From NCBI RefSeq assembly GCF_000599605.1, contig NZ_KK082668.1, positions 288,755 through 336,169 of the forward strand: 47,415 bases of DNA, written 5' to 3'. This document shows, piece after piece, positions 8,005 to 16,826 of the stretch. The notes beneath the pieces were generated by a model, which was not told the origin of the DNA, did no database searches, and saw only the letters and a program-made list of their open reading frames with translations. A program made the position numbers and the translations under genes. This stretch comes from Prevotella sp. HJM029 (GTDB lineage: Bacteria; Bacteroidota; Bacteroidia; Bacteroidales; Bacteroidaceae). Every line of letters starts with the position of its first letter. The first letter of the stretch is position 1.

Positions 8005-9243
8005 ATGGAAAGACGCGTGGTAATAACGGGCATGGGCATTTGGTCGTGCTTAGGAACAAATCTCGAAACAGTAAAAAATGCATTATATAATGGTACGTCG
8101 GGCATCGGACTTCAGCCCGAACGGCTCACCTATGGCTACCGATCGGGGCTGACAGGCATCGTTGAAACACCGGTCATTACCAAGCAAATGCTCGATCGTC
8201 ACACGCGGGCGGGCATGTCAGAAGAGGCACAATATGCCTACATGGCGAGTTTGCAGGCTTTCGAGCAAGCAAAGATTAACGACGACTATCTGCTGCAAAA
8301 CGAGGTGGGTTGCATCTTTGGCAACGACTCTTCGGCAAAACCTGTGATTGAAGCTGCTAAGATTATGGACGAGAAACACGACTCGGCGATGTTGGGTTAT
8401 GGGCTCATTTTCCAGTCGATGAACTCCACTGTGAACATGAATCTCAGCACCATCTTTCATTTAAGAGGCGTTAACTTCACCATCAGTTCGGCTTGTGCGA
8501 GTGGCAGTCACTCTATAGGTTTGGGCTATATGATGATTAAACAGGGCTTGCAAGACTTGGTGTTGTGTGGTGGTGCACAAGAAACGAATTACTATTCTAT
8601 GGCCTCTTTCGATGCACTGGGCGCTTTTTCGGTTCACATGGACGAGCCAACTAAGGCCAGCCGTCCGTTTGATCGCGACCGCGATGGGCTTATTCCGAGT
8701 GGCGGTGCAGCTGCTTTGGTGCTCGAAGACTATGAACATGCTGTGGCACGTGGAGCCACCATTTTGGCTGAAGTGGTGGGTTATGGCTTCTCAAGCAATG
8801 GCGGTGGCATCTCAGAACCCAGTGATAAAGGCAGTGTAATTGCTATGACGCGTGCCATGAAGGATGCAAAGGTGGCACCGAGCGATATTGATTATATCAA
8901 TGCGCATGCCACTTCTACCCATCAAGGCGATATGTATGAGGCCATTGCTTTGGCTAAACTGTTCCACGATGAGCGTGCGTTCATCAGCTCAACCAAGTCG
9001 ATGACGGGGCATGAATGTTGGATGGCGGGTGCCAGTGAGATTGTTTATTCTATCTTGATGATGCAACATCATTTCGTTGCACCTAATATTAATTTGGAGC
9101 ATCGGGACGAATATTCCGAGAAAATTAATCTCACCGCGAAGACCATTGACATGGAGGTGAACACCGTTTTGAGCAATTCTTTTGGCTTTGGGGGTACAAA
9201 CTCGGCTTTGGTCATTAAGAAAGTGAGTGATGAGAACGGTTGA
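8005..9243 (+). CDS. Beta-ketoacyl-ACP synthase (FabF-like)
   Basis: A ketosynthase of 412 residues. The Cys-His-His triad is intact: Cys164 in SSACASGSHS, His301 in NAHATSTHQGD and His336 in KSMTGHECW. The C-terminal SFGFGGTNSALV glycine-rich loop is present. This is the usual single-domain FabF length, unlike the two longer ketosynthases later in the cluster. It should condense malonyl-ACP with an acyl or polyene primer. It follows fabG by 11 bp. Which of the three ketosynthases starts or extends the chain cannot be told from sequence. Confidence 0.92.
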   Translation: MERRVVITGMGIWSCLGTNLETVKNALYNGTSGIGLQPERLTYGYRSGLTGIVETPVITKQMLDRHTRAGMSEEAQYAYMASLQAFEQAKINDDYLLQNEVGCIFGNDSSAKPVIEAAKIMDEKHDSAMLGYGLIFQSMNSTVNMNLSTIFHLRGVNFTISSACASGSHSIGLGYMMIKQGLQDLVLCGGAQETNYYSMASFDALGAFSVHMDEPTKASRPFDRDRDGLIPSGGAAALVLEDYEHAVARGATILAEVVGYGFSSNGGGISEPSDKGSVIAMTRAMKDAKVAPSDIDYINAHATSTHQGDMYEAIALAKLFHDERAFISSTKSMTGHECWMAGASEIVYSILMMQHHFVAPNINLEHRDEYSEKINLTAKTIDMEVNTVLSNSFGFGGTNSALVIKKVSDENG

Positions 9244-9289
9244 ATCGAAGCGTAATTCATATAAGTATAACGTTTAAATAAAATAGGTT

Positions 9290-9856
9290 ATGAAAAAGAT
9301 TTTATTGGTATTGGCAGGTTTGATGTGCAGCGTTGCAGGTGTGTTTGCAAAAGCTGATGTCACCGTGAAGAGTGGTTCGTTGGCAGAACTCAAAGGTGTG
9401 AAAGAAAAAATCTATATGGTTTGGGATTACAGTCACGCCACTTTAGAAGGAAAAGAAGTGCAGGCTTTCTTGAAAGAGAAGGGTGCTGAATGGCAACGTG
9501 ATTATCAAAAAGAGTTGCAAACGGCTGAAGAAAACTTTGCAGAACGCTTCAATGACAAGAGCAAAGACGCAAAGATTACGACTGAAAAGCGTGATGCAAA
9601 ATATAGATTTGTAGTCGAAGTAAAAGACTTCCACTATGGTAGTACGGGCGTATCTGTTATGTTTGGCATGGGCGCTGGCGATGCACATATGAGTGGATTG
9701 GTGAAGGTTTATGCAGCGAATGACAAGCAACCATTTGCTGTTATCGATGTTGATGGTGTGGCAGGTGCAGGCTATGGCAACGAAAAGCGTCGTGTAGAAA
9801 CCTACAGAGAATTGGCTGAACAGATTGTAAAGCTCATTAAGAAAGCTAAGAAATAA
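9290..9856 (+). CDS. Secreted protein of unknown function in the polyene cluster
   Basis: Not recognised. The 188 residues begin with a clear signal peptide (MKKILLVLAGLMCSVAGVFAKA, cleavage likely after VFA), so the protein is periplasmic or envelope-bound; no lipobox Cys is at the cleavage site. The mature part is highly charged in the middle (KEVQAFLKEKGAEWQRDYQKELQ) and ends in a lysine-rich helix. A glycine-rich stretch VMFGMGAGDAHMSG precedes a strand-rich part. It lies 46 bp after the ketosynthase and 10 bp before the methyltransferase, so it is part of the same transcript. An envelope role in handling the lipid product is a guess. Confidence 0.75.
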   Translation: MKKILLVLAGLMCSVAGVFAKADVTVKSGSLAELKGVKEKIYMVWDYSHATLEGKEVQAFLKEKGAEWQRDYQKELQTAEENFAERFNDKSKDAKITTEKRDAKYRFVVEVKDFHYGSTGVSVMFGMGAGDAHMSGLVKVYAANDKQPFAVIDVDGVAGAGYGNEKRRVETYRELAEQIVKLIKKAKK

Positions 9857-9866
9857 GGGCAAGCGC

Positions 9867-10967
9867 ATGAAATTGTCACCTGCTTTAAAACAATATACGG
9901 AAGAAACACGCTCGGCAAAAGAGGCACAACGCTTGGCAGAGTTTATCGCTTGGGGACCGATCGTGTTTCAAGCGTCGCGCTTAATGGTGAAGTTTGGCAT
10001 CTTAAGTCTGCTTCGTGAGAGCGAAAAGGGGCTTACACGCGCTGACATTTGCCGTGAAACGAAGCTGTCAGACTATGCAGTTAAATGTCTATTAGAGGCC
10101 TCTTTGTGTATTGGGACAGTGCTTATAGACCCAGAGACAGACCGCTATTCATTGTCGAAAACGGGTTGGTTTCTGCTTAATGACCCTGCGACACGTGTCA
10201 ATCTTGATTTCAATCACGATGTGAACTATGAGGGTTGGTTTCATTTAGAAGAGGCTTTAACCACAGGAAAGCCTGCCGGTTTGAAGCATTTTGGCGATTG
10301 GCCGACGGTTTATGAAGCGCTCTCCGAACTGCCGGATAATGTGAAAAAGAGTTGGTTTGGCTTCGATCATTTCTATTCCGACCACTCTTTTGATGAGGCT
10401 TTAGCGATTGTTTTTGGCACCTATCATCCCAAAACGCTCTATGATGTGGGCGGCAACACAGGGCGATGGGCCTTGCGTTGTGTGGATTATGATGTCGATG
10501 TGCAGGTGACCATCTTAGACCTTCCCCAGCAAATCAAGATGATGCAAGCGCAGATTGCAGGCAAGAAAGGATGTGACCGCATACAAGGTTATGGCATTAA
10601 CCTGTTGGATGATGCGCAATTATTCCCCGAAAAGCCGGCCGATGCCATCTGGATGAGCCAGTTCCTAGACTGCTTTAGTATGGACGAAATCGTGGGAATT
10701 TTGCGACGATCACGTCGTGCCATGAATGCCGACTCACGGCTTTTCATCATGGAAACGTTGTGGGATAGGCAGCGATTTGAACCCGCTGCGTTCTGCTTAA
10801 CGATGACAAGTCTCTATTTTACGGCCATAGCGAATGGCAATAGTAAAATGTATAACACCGAAGATATGGAGACTTGTATTCACGAAGCAGGCTTAGAAAT
10901 TGAACAGATTCACGACCATTTGGGCCAGGGACACAGCATTTTGGTGTGTAAGTTGGCTGCGGTGTGA
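9867..10967 (+). CDS. Class I SAM-dependent methyltransferase (O-methyltransferase type)
   Basis: A protein of 366 residues. Residues about 20-100 look like a winged-helix dimerisation domain (KFGILSLLRESEKGLTRADICRETKLSDYAVKCLLEASL), as in plant and bacterial natural-product O-methyltransferases. The SAM motif I LYDVGGNTGRWALRC is near residue 192, followed by the acidic strand VTILDLPQQ. The pattern suggests methylation of a hydroxyl, plausibly on an aromatic or polyene end group. Methylation of the head group is known for several aryl polyenes and flexirubins, so the placement makes sense. It lies between the secreted protein and an acyl carrier protein. Substrate is unknown. Confidence 0.85.
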   Translation: MKLSPALKQYTEETRSAKEAQRLAEFIAWGPIVFQASRLMVKFGILSLLRESEKGLTRADICRETKLSDYAVKCLLEASLCIGTVLIDPETDRYSLSKTGWFLLNDPATRVNLDFNHDVNYEGWFHLEEALTTGKPAGLKHFGDWPTVYEALSELPDNVKKSWFGFDHFYSDHSFDEALAIVFGTYHPKTLYDVGGNTGRWALRCVDYDVDVQVTILDLPQQIKMMQAQIAGKKGCDRIQGYGINLLDDAQLFPEKPADAIWMSQFLDCFSMDEIVGILRRSRRAMNADSRLFIMETLWDRQRFEPAAFCLTMTSLYFTAIANGNSKMYNTEDMETCIHEAGLEIEQIHDHLGQGHSILVCKLAAV

Positions 10968-11014
10968 AGTGAAAATGGTGCGAACAAGATGATTTAAAAT
11001 AACTAAATATAGGT

Positions 11015-11257
11015 ATGAACAGAACAGAAATTGAAGAGAAAGTAAAGGCCTTCTTGATAGATGACCTCGAAATTGATGAAGAAAAGATTGCTCCTGAAGC
11101 AAAATTGAAAGACGATTTGGGCATTGATAGCCTTGACTTTGTCGACATTGTTGTGATTGTTGAGAAGAATTTTGGCTTCAAAATCAAACCCGAAGAGATG
11201 GCAGGTGTGACCACATTAAGCCAATTTTGTGATTACATTGAAAGCAAAGTAGGGTAG
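11015..11257 (+). CDS. Acyl carrier protein 1
   Basis: An acidic 80-residue carrier protein with the phosphopantetheine site Ser39 in DDLGIDSLDFVDIV. It should carry the growing chain for the cluster's ketosynthases. It is distinct from ACP 2 at 14763. Having two ACPs is usual for aryl-polyene clusters, where they serve different steps. Confidence 0.93.
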   Translation: MNRTEIEEKVKAFLIDDLEIDEEKIAPEAKLKDDLGIDSLDFVDIVVIVEKNFGFKIKPEEMAGVTTLSQFCDYIESKVG

Positions 11258-11270
11258 AAAGAAAGTGCTT

Positions 11271-12152
11271 ATGGCGGAAAAGCAATGGCAAGGACAGACC
11301 TTTGGCAGCGAGAAAATGCACCATTATCTCATCAAGATGTTGCGTTTTATCGATGTAAGGGTGCTCTATGTCTTTGCCTATTGTTTCGTCATTCCCGTTT
11401 GTTTACTCGTCCGTCCAAGCCGAAAAGTCATCTATTCTTATCTTCGTCATCGCATGAAGTATGGTCGATGGCGTGCCATTTGGGGCACGTATGTCAACCA
11501 TTGTCTGTTTGCCGAGGCGGTGATTGATAAGTTTGCGATGTATGCCGGCAAGCATTTTCAAGTGCATATTGAAGGCTATGCGCATTACGAAGCGTTGTTA
11601 AAGCGTCCCGAAGGCTTTGTGCAATTGAGTGCACATGTGGGAAATTATGAGCTTGCGGGCTACACTTTGCAGGCCAAAGAGAAGCGCATCAACGCCTTAG
11701 TTTATGCAGGTGAGAAGGCATCTTTAATGGAACGACGCAACGAAATGCTGGGCAACAGCAACATTTGCATGATTCCTGTGGGAGCGAATATGGATCATCT
11801 GTTTGCCATTGACCAGGTATTTAAGCGGGGAGAAATTGTTAGTTTGGTGGCCGATCGGCGTTGGGGATCCTCTAAAACGATAGCCGCTACCTTCCTATCT
11901 GCTCCCATTCGCTTGCCATTGGGGCCTTTTAGCGTCGCCGTTATTGGGGGATTGGATGTTGTTTCCATACAAGTGATGAAGACATCTTGGCGAGGTTACA
12001 CCATCTTTGTGCATCCATTGGTTTATGATAAGGCCGCATCGCGTCGCCAACAGGTAGAAGAACTGGCACAAGCTTATGTTGATTGCTTGGAAAAGACGGT
12101 GAAACGCTATCCCTTGCAATGGTATAATTACTTTGATTTTTGGGCACAATGA
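11271..12152 (+). CDS. LpxL/HtrB-like lysophospholipid acyltransferase
   Basis: A protein of 293 residues from the ATG at 11271; an upstream GTG at 11265 is also in frame but sits too close to the purine-rich AGAAAG. An N-terminal hydrophobic segment (LYVFAYCFVIPVCLLV) anchors it at the inner membrane. The LpxL-type catalytic motif H-x4-E is His122 to Glu127 in SAHVGNYELAG, and VADRRWG further on is also typical of the family. It probably transfers an acyl (possibly polyene) chain from ACP onto a lipid acceptor. In these clusters such enzymes are thought to build the membrane-bound ester; the acceptor is unknown. The end overlaps the next gene by four bases. Confidence 0.88.
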   Translation: MAEKQWQGQTFGSEKMHHYLIKMLRFIDVRVLYVFAYCFVIPVCLLVRPSRKVIYSYLRHRMKYGRWRAIWGTYVNHCLFAEAVIDKFAMYAGKHFQVHIEGYAHYEALLKRPEGFVQLSAHVGNYELAGYTLQAKEKRINALVYAGEKASLMERRNEMLGNSNICMIPVGANMDHLFAIDQVFKRGEIVSLVADRRWGSSKTIAATFLSAPIRLPLGPFSVAVIGGLDVVSIQVMKTSWRGYTIFVHPLVYDKAASRRQQVEELAQAYVDCLEKTVKRYPLQWYNYFDFWAQ

Positions 12153-12613
12153 CCATCGATTACTTACATCCTCAGGAGAAATTCCTACGCACCCTTGACA
12201 TCAAAACGCTGTTACCGCAACAGCCTCCATTTGTAATGGTGGGGAAACTAACGTTCTTTGATGCACGAAAGACCATTACAGAGACCCTCATTTCGGCTGA
12301 GAATATCTTCACAAATGCAGGTACATTCTCTGCAAGTGGGCTCATAGAGAACATCGCTCAAACGTGTGCTGCGCGCATAGGTTATGTAAATCAGTATGTG
12401 TTGCAGCGTGGAATACAGATTGGTTTCATTGGTGCTATCCGCAATTTGGATATCTATCGGCTGCCGAAAGTGGGTGAACGGATTACAACTATCGTTGAGG
12501 TGATAGAGGAAGTGTTTGGTATGACGTTAGCCAAAGCGCAGGTAGTGTGTGATGAAGAAGTGCTCGTTACCGCCGAAATGAAGATAGCTGTAAAGGAGGA
12601 GGAGCGTAAATGA
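12149..12613 (+). CDS. Hotdog-fold dehydratase-like protein lacking the catalytic His
   Basis: 154 residues from the ATG at 12149, which overlaps the previous stop as ATGA; a TTG nine bases earlier is less likely. The pattern LLPQQPPFVMVGKLTFFDARKTITETLI followed by SASGLIENIAQTCAARIGY matches FabZ/ApeP-type 3-hydroxyacyl-ACP dehydratases. The usual LPHRxP His is Gln, and the catalytic HFPG segment is replaced by NAGTFSASG, while the downstream Glu (IENIAQ) is kept. It may be a partner subunit of another dehydratase, such as the one at 18236, or a differently working enzyme. The end overlaps the thioesterase gene by four bases. Confidence 0.8.
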   Translation: MTIDYLHPQEKFLRTLDIKTLLPQQPPFVMVGKLTFFDARKTITETLISAENIFTNAGTFSASGLIENIAQTCAARIGYVNQYVLQRGIQIGFIGAIRNLDIYRLPKVGERITTIVEVIEEVFGMTLAKAQVVCDEEVLVTAEMKIAVKEEERK

Positions 12614-13029
12614 AAGAACTAAAGTCATCAAAAGTCTTAGACATTCGTTTCAGTGAGGTCGATTCTATGAATGTGGTTTGGCATGGCTCCTACCCACTTT
12701 ATTTTGAAGATGCGCGCGAAAAGTTTGGTGAAGACTATGGTTTAGACTATCAAAACTATTTCAATCATGGTTATTTTGCCCCATTAGTGGAACTTAATTT
12801 CCAATACAAGCAGCCCATTCGCTATGGAATGCATCCGCGAGTTGATATTATTTATCGTCCTACGGAGGCTGCAAAAGTGGTGTTTGATTATGAAATTCGC
12901 GACCCAGAGGATGAGCGTTTGCTGGCTATAGGCCACAGTGTTCAGGTGTTTATGGATACGAATTATCAGCTTGTTTGGGATAATCCTCCATTCTATCTTG
13001 AGTGGAAAAAGAAGTGGAATCAGCTATAA
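12610..13029 (+). CDS. 4-hydroxybenzoyl-CoA-thioesterase-family hotdog protein
   Basis: 139 residues with the YbgC/FadM-type pattern SEVDSMNVVWHGSYPLYFEDAREKFGEDYG: the Asp near the start and the following His match the catalytic region of 4HBT thioesterases. It probably hydrolyses an acyl-ACP or acyl-CoA thioester, either to release the product or to clear stalled chains. Thioesterases of this kind are regular members of aryl-polyene clusters. It overlaps both neighbours (ATGA upstream, TAATG downstream), which points to translational coupling. Confidence 0.87.
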   Translation: MKELKSSKVLDIRFSEVDSMNVVWHGSYPLYFEDAREKFGEDYGLDYQNYFNHGYFAPLVELNFQYKQPIRYGMHPRVDIIYRPTEAAKVVFDYEIRDPEDERLLAIGHSVQVFMDTNYQLVWDNPPFYLEWKKKWNQL

Positions 13030-14744
13030 TGGTCTATCAAGTTGCTCATAATATCGTCTCACCGTTAGGCTTTTCAACCGAAGAGAACTATGTTTCGGTG
13101 TTGAAAGGCCAATCCATGTTACGACCTTATGCGCCCGGAACGCGTATGCATGATGCCTGTTGTGGCTCACTTTTCAGTGAGGAGCAATGGCAAATGCTGA
13201 TGCTTGAAGGCATGACCCGTTTCGAATCGTTGGCCATTCAGTCGATACAACGTGCCTTAAAACAAGTGCCTATCGACCTCCATTCCCCCCGAATTATTTT
13301 CATTTTAAGTACGACCAAGGGCAATATTGAATTGCTTTCGTGCAGTGAAGATGAGCAAAAGCGCATAGAACTAGGCCTTGCTGCGGCACATATCGCCCAT
13401 TATTTCGGTTTCAAGACCGAGCCTATTGTGGTGTGTAATGCCTGCATCTCGGGCGCTTCGGCTTTGATTTTAGCACAGCGTTTGTTGCAAACGGGCGCCT
13501 ATGACACCGCTGTTGTCTGTGGTGTTGACGTGCAATCGCCCTTCATTTTGTCGGGTTTTCACGCTTTTCATGCCCTCTCTTTGCAACCTTGTCGCCCCTT
13601 TGATGCCGAGCGGTTGGGGTTGAATTTGGGCGAAGGTGCTGCCACGATGGTGTTGCAACACGGTGACATCGTGTCTTCTAAGCAGCCCCTTTGGGCACTC
13701 ATGGCTGGTAGTATTCACAACGATGCCTACCACATCAGTGCACCATCCAAGCAAGGTGAAGGTGCTTATTTGGCTCTATGCGATGTTGTTGCAGGGCAAG
13801 AAGCCGATGCTTTAGCCGTGATTAACGCCCATGGTACCGCCACATTCTTCAACGATCAGATGGAGTCGATGGCCATCATGCGTGCAGGTTTGTCGCAAGT
13901 TCCCGTCAATGCGTTGAAAGGAACCTATGGCCATACTCTTGGGTGTGCAGGTGTTTTAGAAACAGTACTCACGGCCTTTGCGTTAGAACAGCATACCCTT
14001 TTAGGCACAAGAGGCTTTCATGCGTTGGGCGTTTCGGGTAAAATCCATGTGCAGGCGGATGCTATTTCTACGCAAAAGCAAGCTTTTGTGAAGATGCTTT
14101 CGGGCTTTGGGGGCTGTAATGCCGCTTTAAGGATGGAACGTTTGCAGCCGAAGCATGATGCAGTTGCGACGGTGTTGCGGCCTGATGTACGCGTGATGCA
14201 CGAATTGATACTCTCTCCTCAAAGGTGTATATGCGATGGAAAAGCCATTGCTTTCGACGCGAATGAGGACGAACCGCTCACAGCTCTCTATAAAACCCAT
14301 CTTGACAGCTATCCCAAGTTCTACAAGATGGATGGGCTAAGCAAATTGGGTTTTGTGGCTTCAGCGTTGCTTTTGCAGGCCGAAGCCCATGAGGATGCTT
14401 TTGCAGGTAGTCGACGTGGCATAGTGTTTTTCAATCAGTCGTCGTCTATCAGCACCGATAAGTGCTATTATGCTACGATTGCTGATGCCGAAAACTACTA
14501 TCCCAGTCCTGCTCATTTCGTCTATACGTTGCCCAATATTGTGACAGGTGAGGTGGCCATTCAGCAGCAATGCCATGGCGAAACCTCCTTTTATTGTTGG
14601 GAGAGGCGCAGTGAGAAGCTCTTCAATGAGGTCGTCTCGGCGACTTTTGCAGGCACCAATCTTGATAGTTTGCTTACAGGTTGGCTTGATTATTGGTCGG
14701 AAAACCACTATGAAGCCCACCTATTTATTATACAACGAATATAA
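13029..14744 (+). CDS. Two-domain ketosynthase: FabF-like plus degenerate KS-like domain
   Basis: 571 residues from the ATG at 13029, which overlaps the previous stop as TAATG; an in-frame GTG at 13002 would give an unlikely 28-base overlap. Residues 1-390 form a FabF-like ketosynthase with Cys139 (CNACISGAS), His268 (NAHGTAT) and His302 (YGHTLGC). Residues about 395-571 resemble the stand-alone ketosynthase-like family found in aryl-polyene clusters (Ketoacyl-synt_2): YPKFYKMDGLSKLGFVASALLL, GIVFFNQSSSISTD, YTLPNIVTGEVAI. No Cys stands in the usual active-site context there. This second half may act like a chain-length factor. The gene at 15045 has the same layout. Confidence 0.87.
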   Translation: MVYQVAHNIVSPLGFSTEENYVSVLKGQSMLRPYAPGTRMHDACCGSLFSEEQWQMLMLEGMTRFESLAIQSIQRALKQVPIDLHSPRIIFILSTTKGNIELLSCSEDEQKRIELGLAAAHIAHYFGFKTEPIVVCNACISGASALILAQRLLQTGAYDTAVVCGVDVQSPFILSGFHAFHALSLQPCRPFDAERLGLNLGEGAATMVLQHGDIVSSKQPLWALMAGSIHNDAYHISAPSKQGEGAYLALCDVVAGQEADALAVINAHGTATFFNDQMESMAIMRAGLSQVPVNALKGTYGHTLGCAGVLETVLTAFALEQHTLLGTRGFHALGVSGKIHVQADAISTQKQAFVKMLSGFGGCNAALRMERLQPKHDAVATVLRPDVRVMHELILSPQRCICDGKAIAFDANEDEPLTALYKTHLDSYPKFYKMDGLSKLGFVASALLLQAEAHEDAFAGSRRGIVFFNQSSSISTDKCYYATIADAENYYPSPAHFVYTLPNIVTGEVAIQQQCHGETSFYCWERRSEKLFNEVVSATFAGTNLDSLLTGWLDYWSENHYEAHLFIIQRI

Positions 14745-14762
14745 AAAGAACATTCAAACGAT

Positions 14763-15023
14763 ATGGAAGAATTAGTCTTAGAATTGAAGAAAGCCATCAT
14801 TAAGGCTTTGAATTTAGAAGAGATGACGCCCGAAGACATCGACGCAGACGCACCTTTGTTTGGCGATGAAGGGTTGGGATTAGACTCAATAGATGCATTG
14901 GAACTGATTGTTTTGTTAGAAAAGAACTACGGCATCAAGTTAGAAAACCCCGCTGCGGGCAAGGAAATCTTCAAGAGTGTGGCAACGATTGCCGCCTATG
15001 TGCAGCAACATCGTACCCGGTAA
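14763..15023 (+). CDS. Acyl carrier protein 2
   Basis: An acidic carrier of 86 residues with the phosphopantetheine site Ser42 in DEGLGLDSIDALEL. The motif GLGLDSIDALE is typical of the second ACP of aryl-polyene and flexirubin clusters and differs from the IDSLDF of ACP 1. It lies between two two-domain ketosynthases, so it may be their main partner. Confidence 0.93.
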   Translation: MEELVLELKKAIIKALNLEEMTPEDIDADAPLFGDEGLGLDSIDALELIVLLEKNYGIKLENPAAGKEIFKSVATIAAYVQQHRTR

Positions 15024-15044
15024 CACTGCCTTTTGTACACCATT

Positions 15045-16826
15045 ATGACGCGAGGAGTAGCTATAACAGGCGCAGGAATTGTTTCATCTATCGGCTGTAA
15101 TCAGGCCGAAGTGTGGCAATCGATTGTGCAGCAACGGCGGGGTATTGGGCCGATGAAATATCTTTTGTCAACCCATCGCGAGCTTCCTGTGGGCGAAGTG
15201 CCCCTGTCTAATGACGAGATGAAGGCGGCATTGGGCATTGATGCGTCAGAGGAAGTGAGCCGAACGGTGCTGTTGGGCATGTTGGCTGTGCGCGAATCAC
15301 TCGCCGATGCAGGGCTACTTTCGTCAGAACCGCATTTGAAAAGCCGGCGCGTGGTGCTCATCTCGGGTACAACGGTGGGCGGAATGGACATCACCGAGCA
15401 ACACATTGCCGACCTATCTGTCGGGAGAGGCGATGCAGACTGCATCAAAACGCATGATGGGGGCAGCACAACACAGCTGATAGCCGACCATTTTGGCTGC
15501 TTTACTGCGTGCACAACACTCTCCACAGCATGTTCTTCGGCAGCCAATGCCTTGATGTTGGGGGCACGATTGATTGCACATGGTGAGGCCGACATCGTGG
15601 TTGCGGGCGGAACAGAGGCGCTTTCGCGTTTCCATTTTGCAGGTTTCCATTCGCTGATGATACTCGACCAAGCCCCTTGTAAGCCCTTTGATGCCCATCG
15701 TGCGGGTTTAAATTTGGGCGAAGGTGCCGCCTATGTGGTGTTGGAGTCGGCCTCATCGGTGGCTCAACGCCATGCAACCGTGCGGGCCTGTCTCACGGGT
15801 TACGGCAATGCCTGTGATGCTTTTCACCAAACAGCGTCGTCGGATGACGGGCAAGGTGCTTATCTTGCCATGGAAGCGGCGTTGAAGATGGCGGGTGTTG
15901 CGCCAGAAGAAGTAGATTATATCAATGCACATGGCACGGGAACACCCAACAATGATGCCAGTGAGAGCCAAGCCATTCGGCGGGTGTTTGGTGTCCATCA
16001 GCCTTTGATTTCAAGCACAAAGGGCTTCACAGGGCACACAACGAGTGCGTCGGGGAGCATAGAAGCTGTGATTTGTCTGCTGGCTATGCAGCACGAATTG
16101 GCGCCGATGAACATCGGATGGCACACAGAAATGCCCGATGGCATTGTGCCTTTGGCGGTGAATAAAGCCTGCTCGTTGCAGCATGTGTTGTGCAATTCGT
16201 TTGGATTTGGCGGTAACGACACCTCACTGCTTTTCTCTTTGCCGAGTAAAGTGCAGCAAATTGGTGAGCAATCTATCGCGAATTGTCGTACCATTCGCAC
16301 CAAATCGCGTGTCAATATGGCGGACATTGCCGACCCCTCAGAAATCAAACGTTTTGTGAAACCCATGGAACTGCGTCGCATGAGCGGTTTGATGCGCCGT
16401 GCAGTGCTCACTTCTATGTTGGCTTTAGAGGAGGCAGGAATTGCTGTTCCTGATGCTATTATCACTGCAACGAGCTTGGGTTGTTTAGAAAATTCAGAGA
16501 AGATGCTGCTCGACATGGTGCAACAGGGCGAAGACAGTGTGAGCCCTACGCTCTTTATGCAGAGCACCCATAACACTATCGGCAGCACCATTGCCATTAA
16601 ATTGGGCTGTCATGGATATAATGCAACCTACACACAGGGTGAAAAGTCGTTGGAGTGGGCGCTGAAAGATGCCGAGTTGCTGTTGCAATCGGGTGCATGT
16701 CGCAGTGTGTTGGTGGGCTATCACGATGAAACCACCGCCCTTTATCGTCAGTTGTTGGCGCGTTTGGGCGAACAAGAACCGGCCGAATATACGGCCATAG
16801 CAATGGTGTTGACATGTGGAGACTGA
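15045..16826 (+). CDS. Two-domain ketosynthase: FabF-like plus degenerate KS-like domain
   Basis: 593 residues from the ATG at 15045; a TTG at 15033 is in frame but leaves little room after the ACP gene. The N-terminal ketosynthase has Cys163 (STACSSAAN), His296 (NAHGTGT) and His331 (FTGHTTSASGS), a full triad. Residues about 415-593 resemble the chain-length-factor-like Ketoacyl-synt_2 family (RRMSGLMRRAVLTSMLALEEAGI, ATSLGCLENSEKML, SPTLFMQSTHNTIGSTIAIKLGC). Where a ketosynthase would have its Cys, the sequence reads GYNATYTQGEKSLEWAL. It is therefore a fusion like its upstream paralogue, and the two may work as a pair. The end overlaps the transporter gene by 13 bases. Confidence 0.88.
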   Translation: MTRGVAITGAGIVSSIGCNQAEVWQSIVQQRRGIGPMKYLLSTHRELPVGEVPLSNDEMKAALGIDASEEVSRTVLLGMLAVRESLADAGLLSSEPHLKSRRVVLISGTTVGGMDITEQHIADLSVGRGDADCIKTHDGGSTTQLIADHFGCFTACTTLSTACSSAANALMLGARLIAHGEADIVVAGGTEALSRFHFAGFHSLMILDQAPCKPFDAHRAGLNLGEGAAYVVLESASSVAQRHATVRACLTGYGNACDAFHQTASSDDGQGAYLAMEAALKMAGVAPEEVDYINAHGTGTPNNDASESQAIRRVFGVHQPLISSTKGFTGHTTSASGSIEAVICLLAMQHELAPMNIGWHTEMPDGIVPLAVNKACSLQHVLCNSFGFGGNDTSLLFSLPSKVQQIGEQSIANCRTIRTKSRVNMADIADPSEIKRFVKPMELRRMSGLMRRAVLTSMLALEEAGIAVPDAIITATSLGCLENSEKMLLDMVQQGEDSVSPTLFMQSTHNTIGSTIAIKLGCHGYNATYTQGEKSLEWALKDAELLLQSGACRSVLVGYHDETTALYRQLLARLGEQEPAEYTAIAMVLTCGD

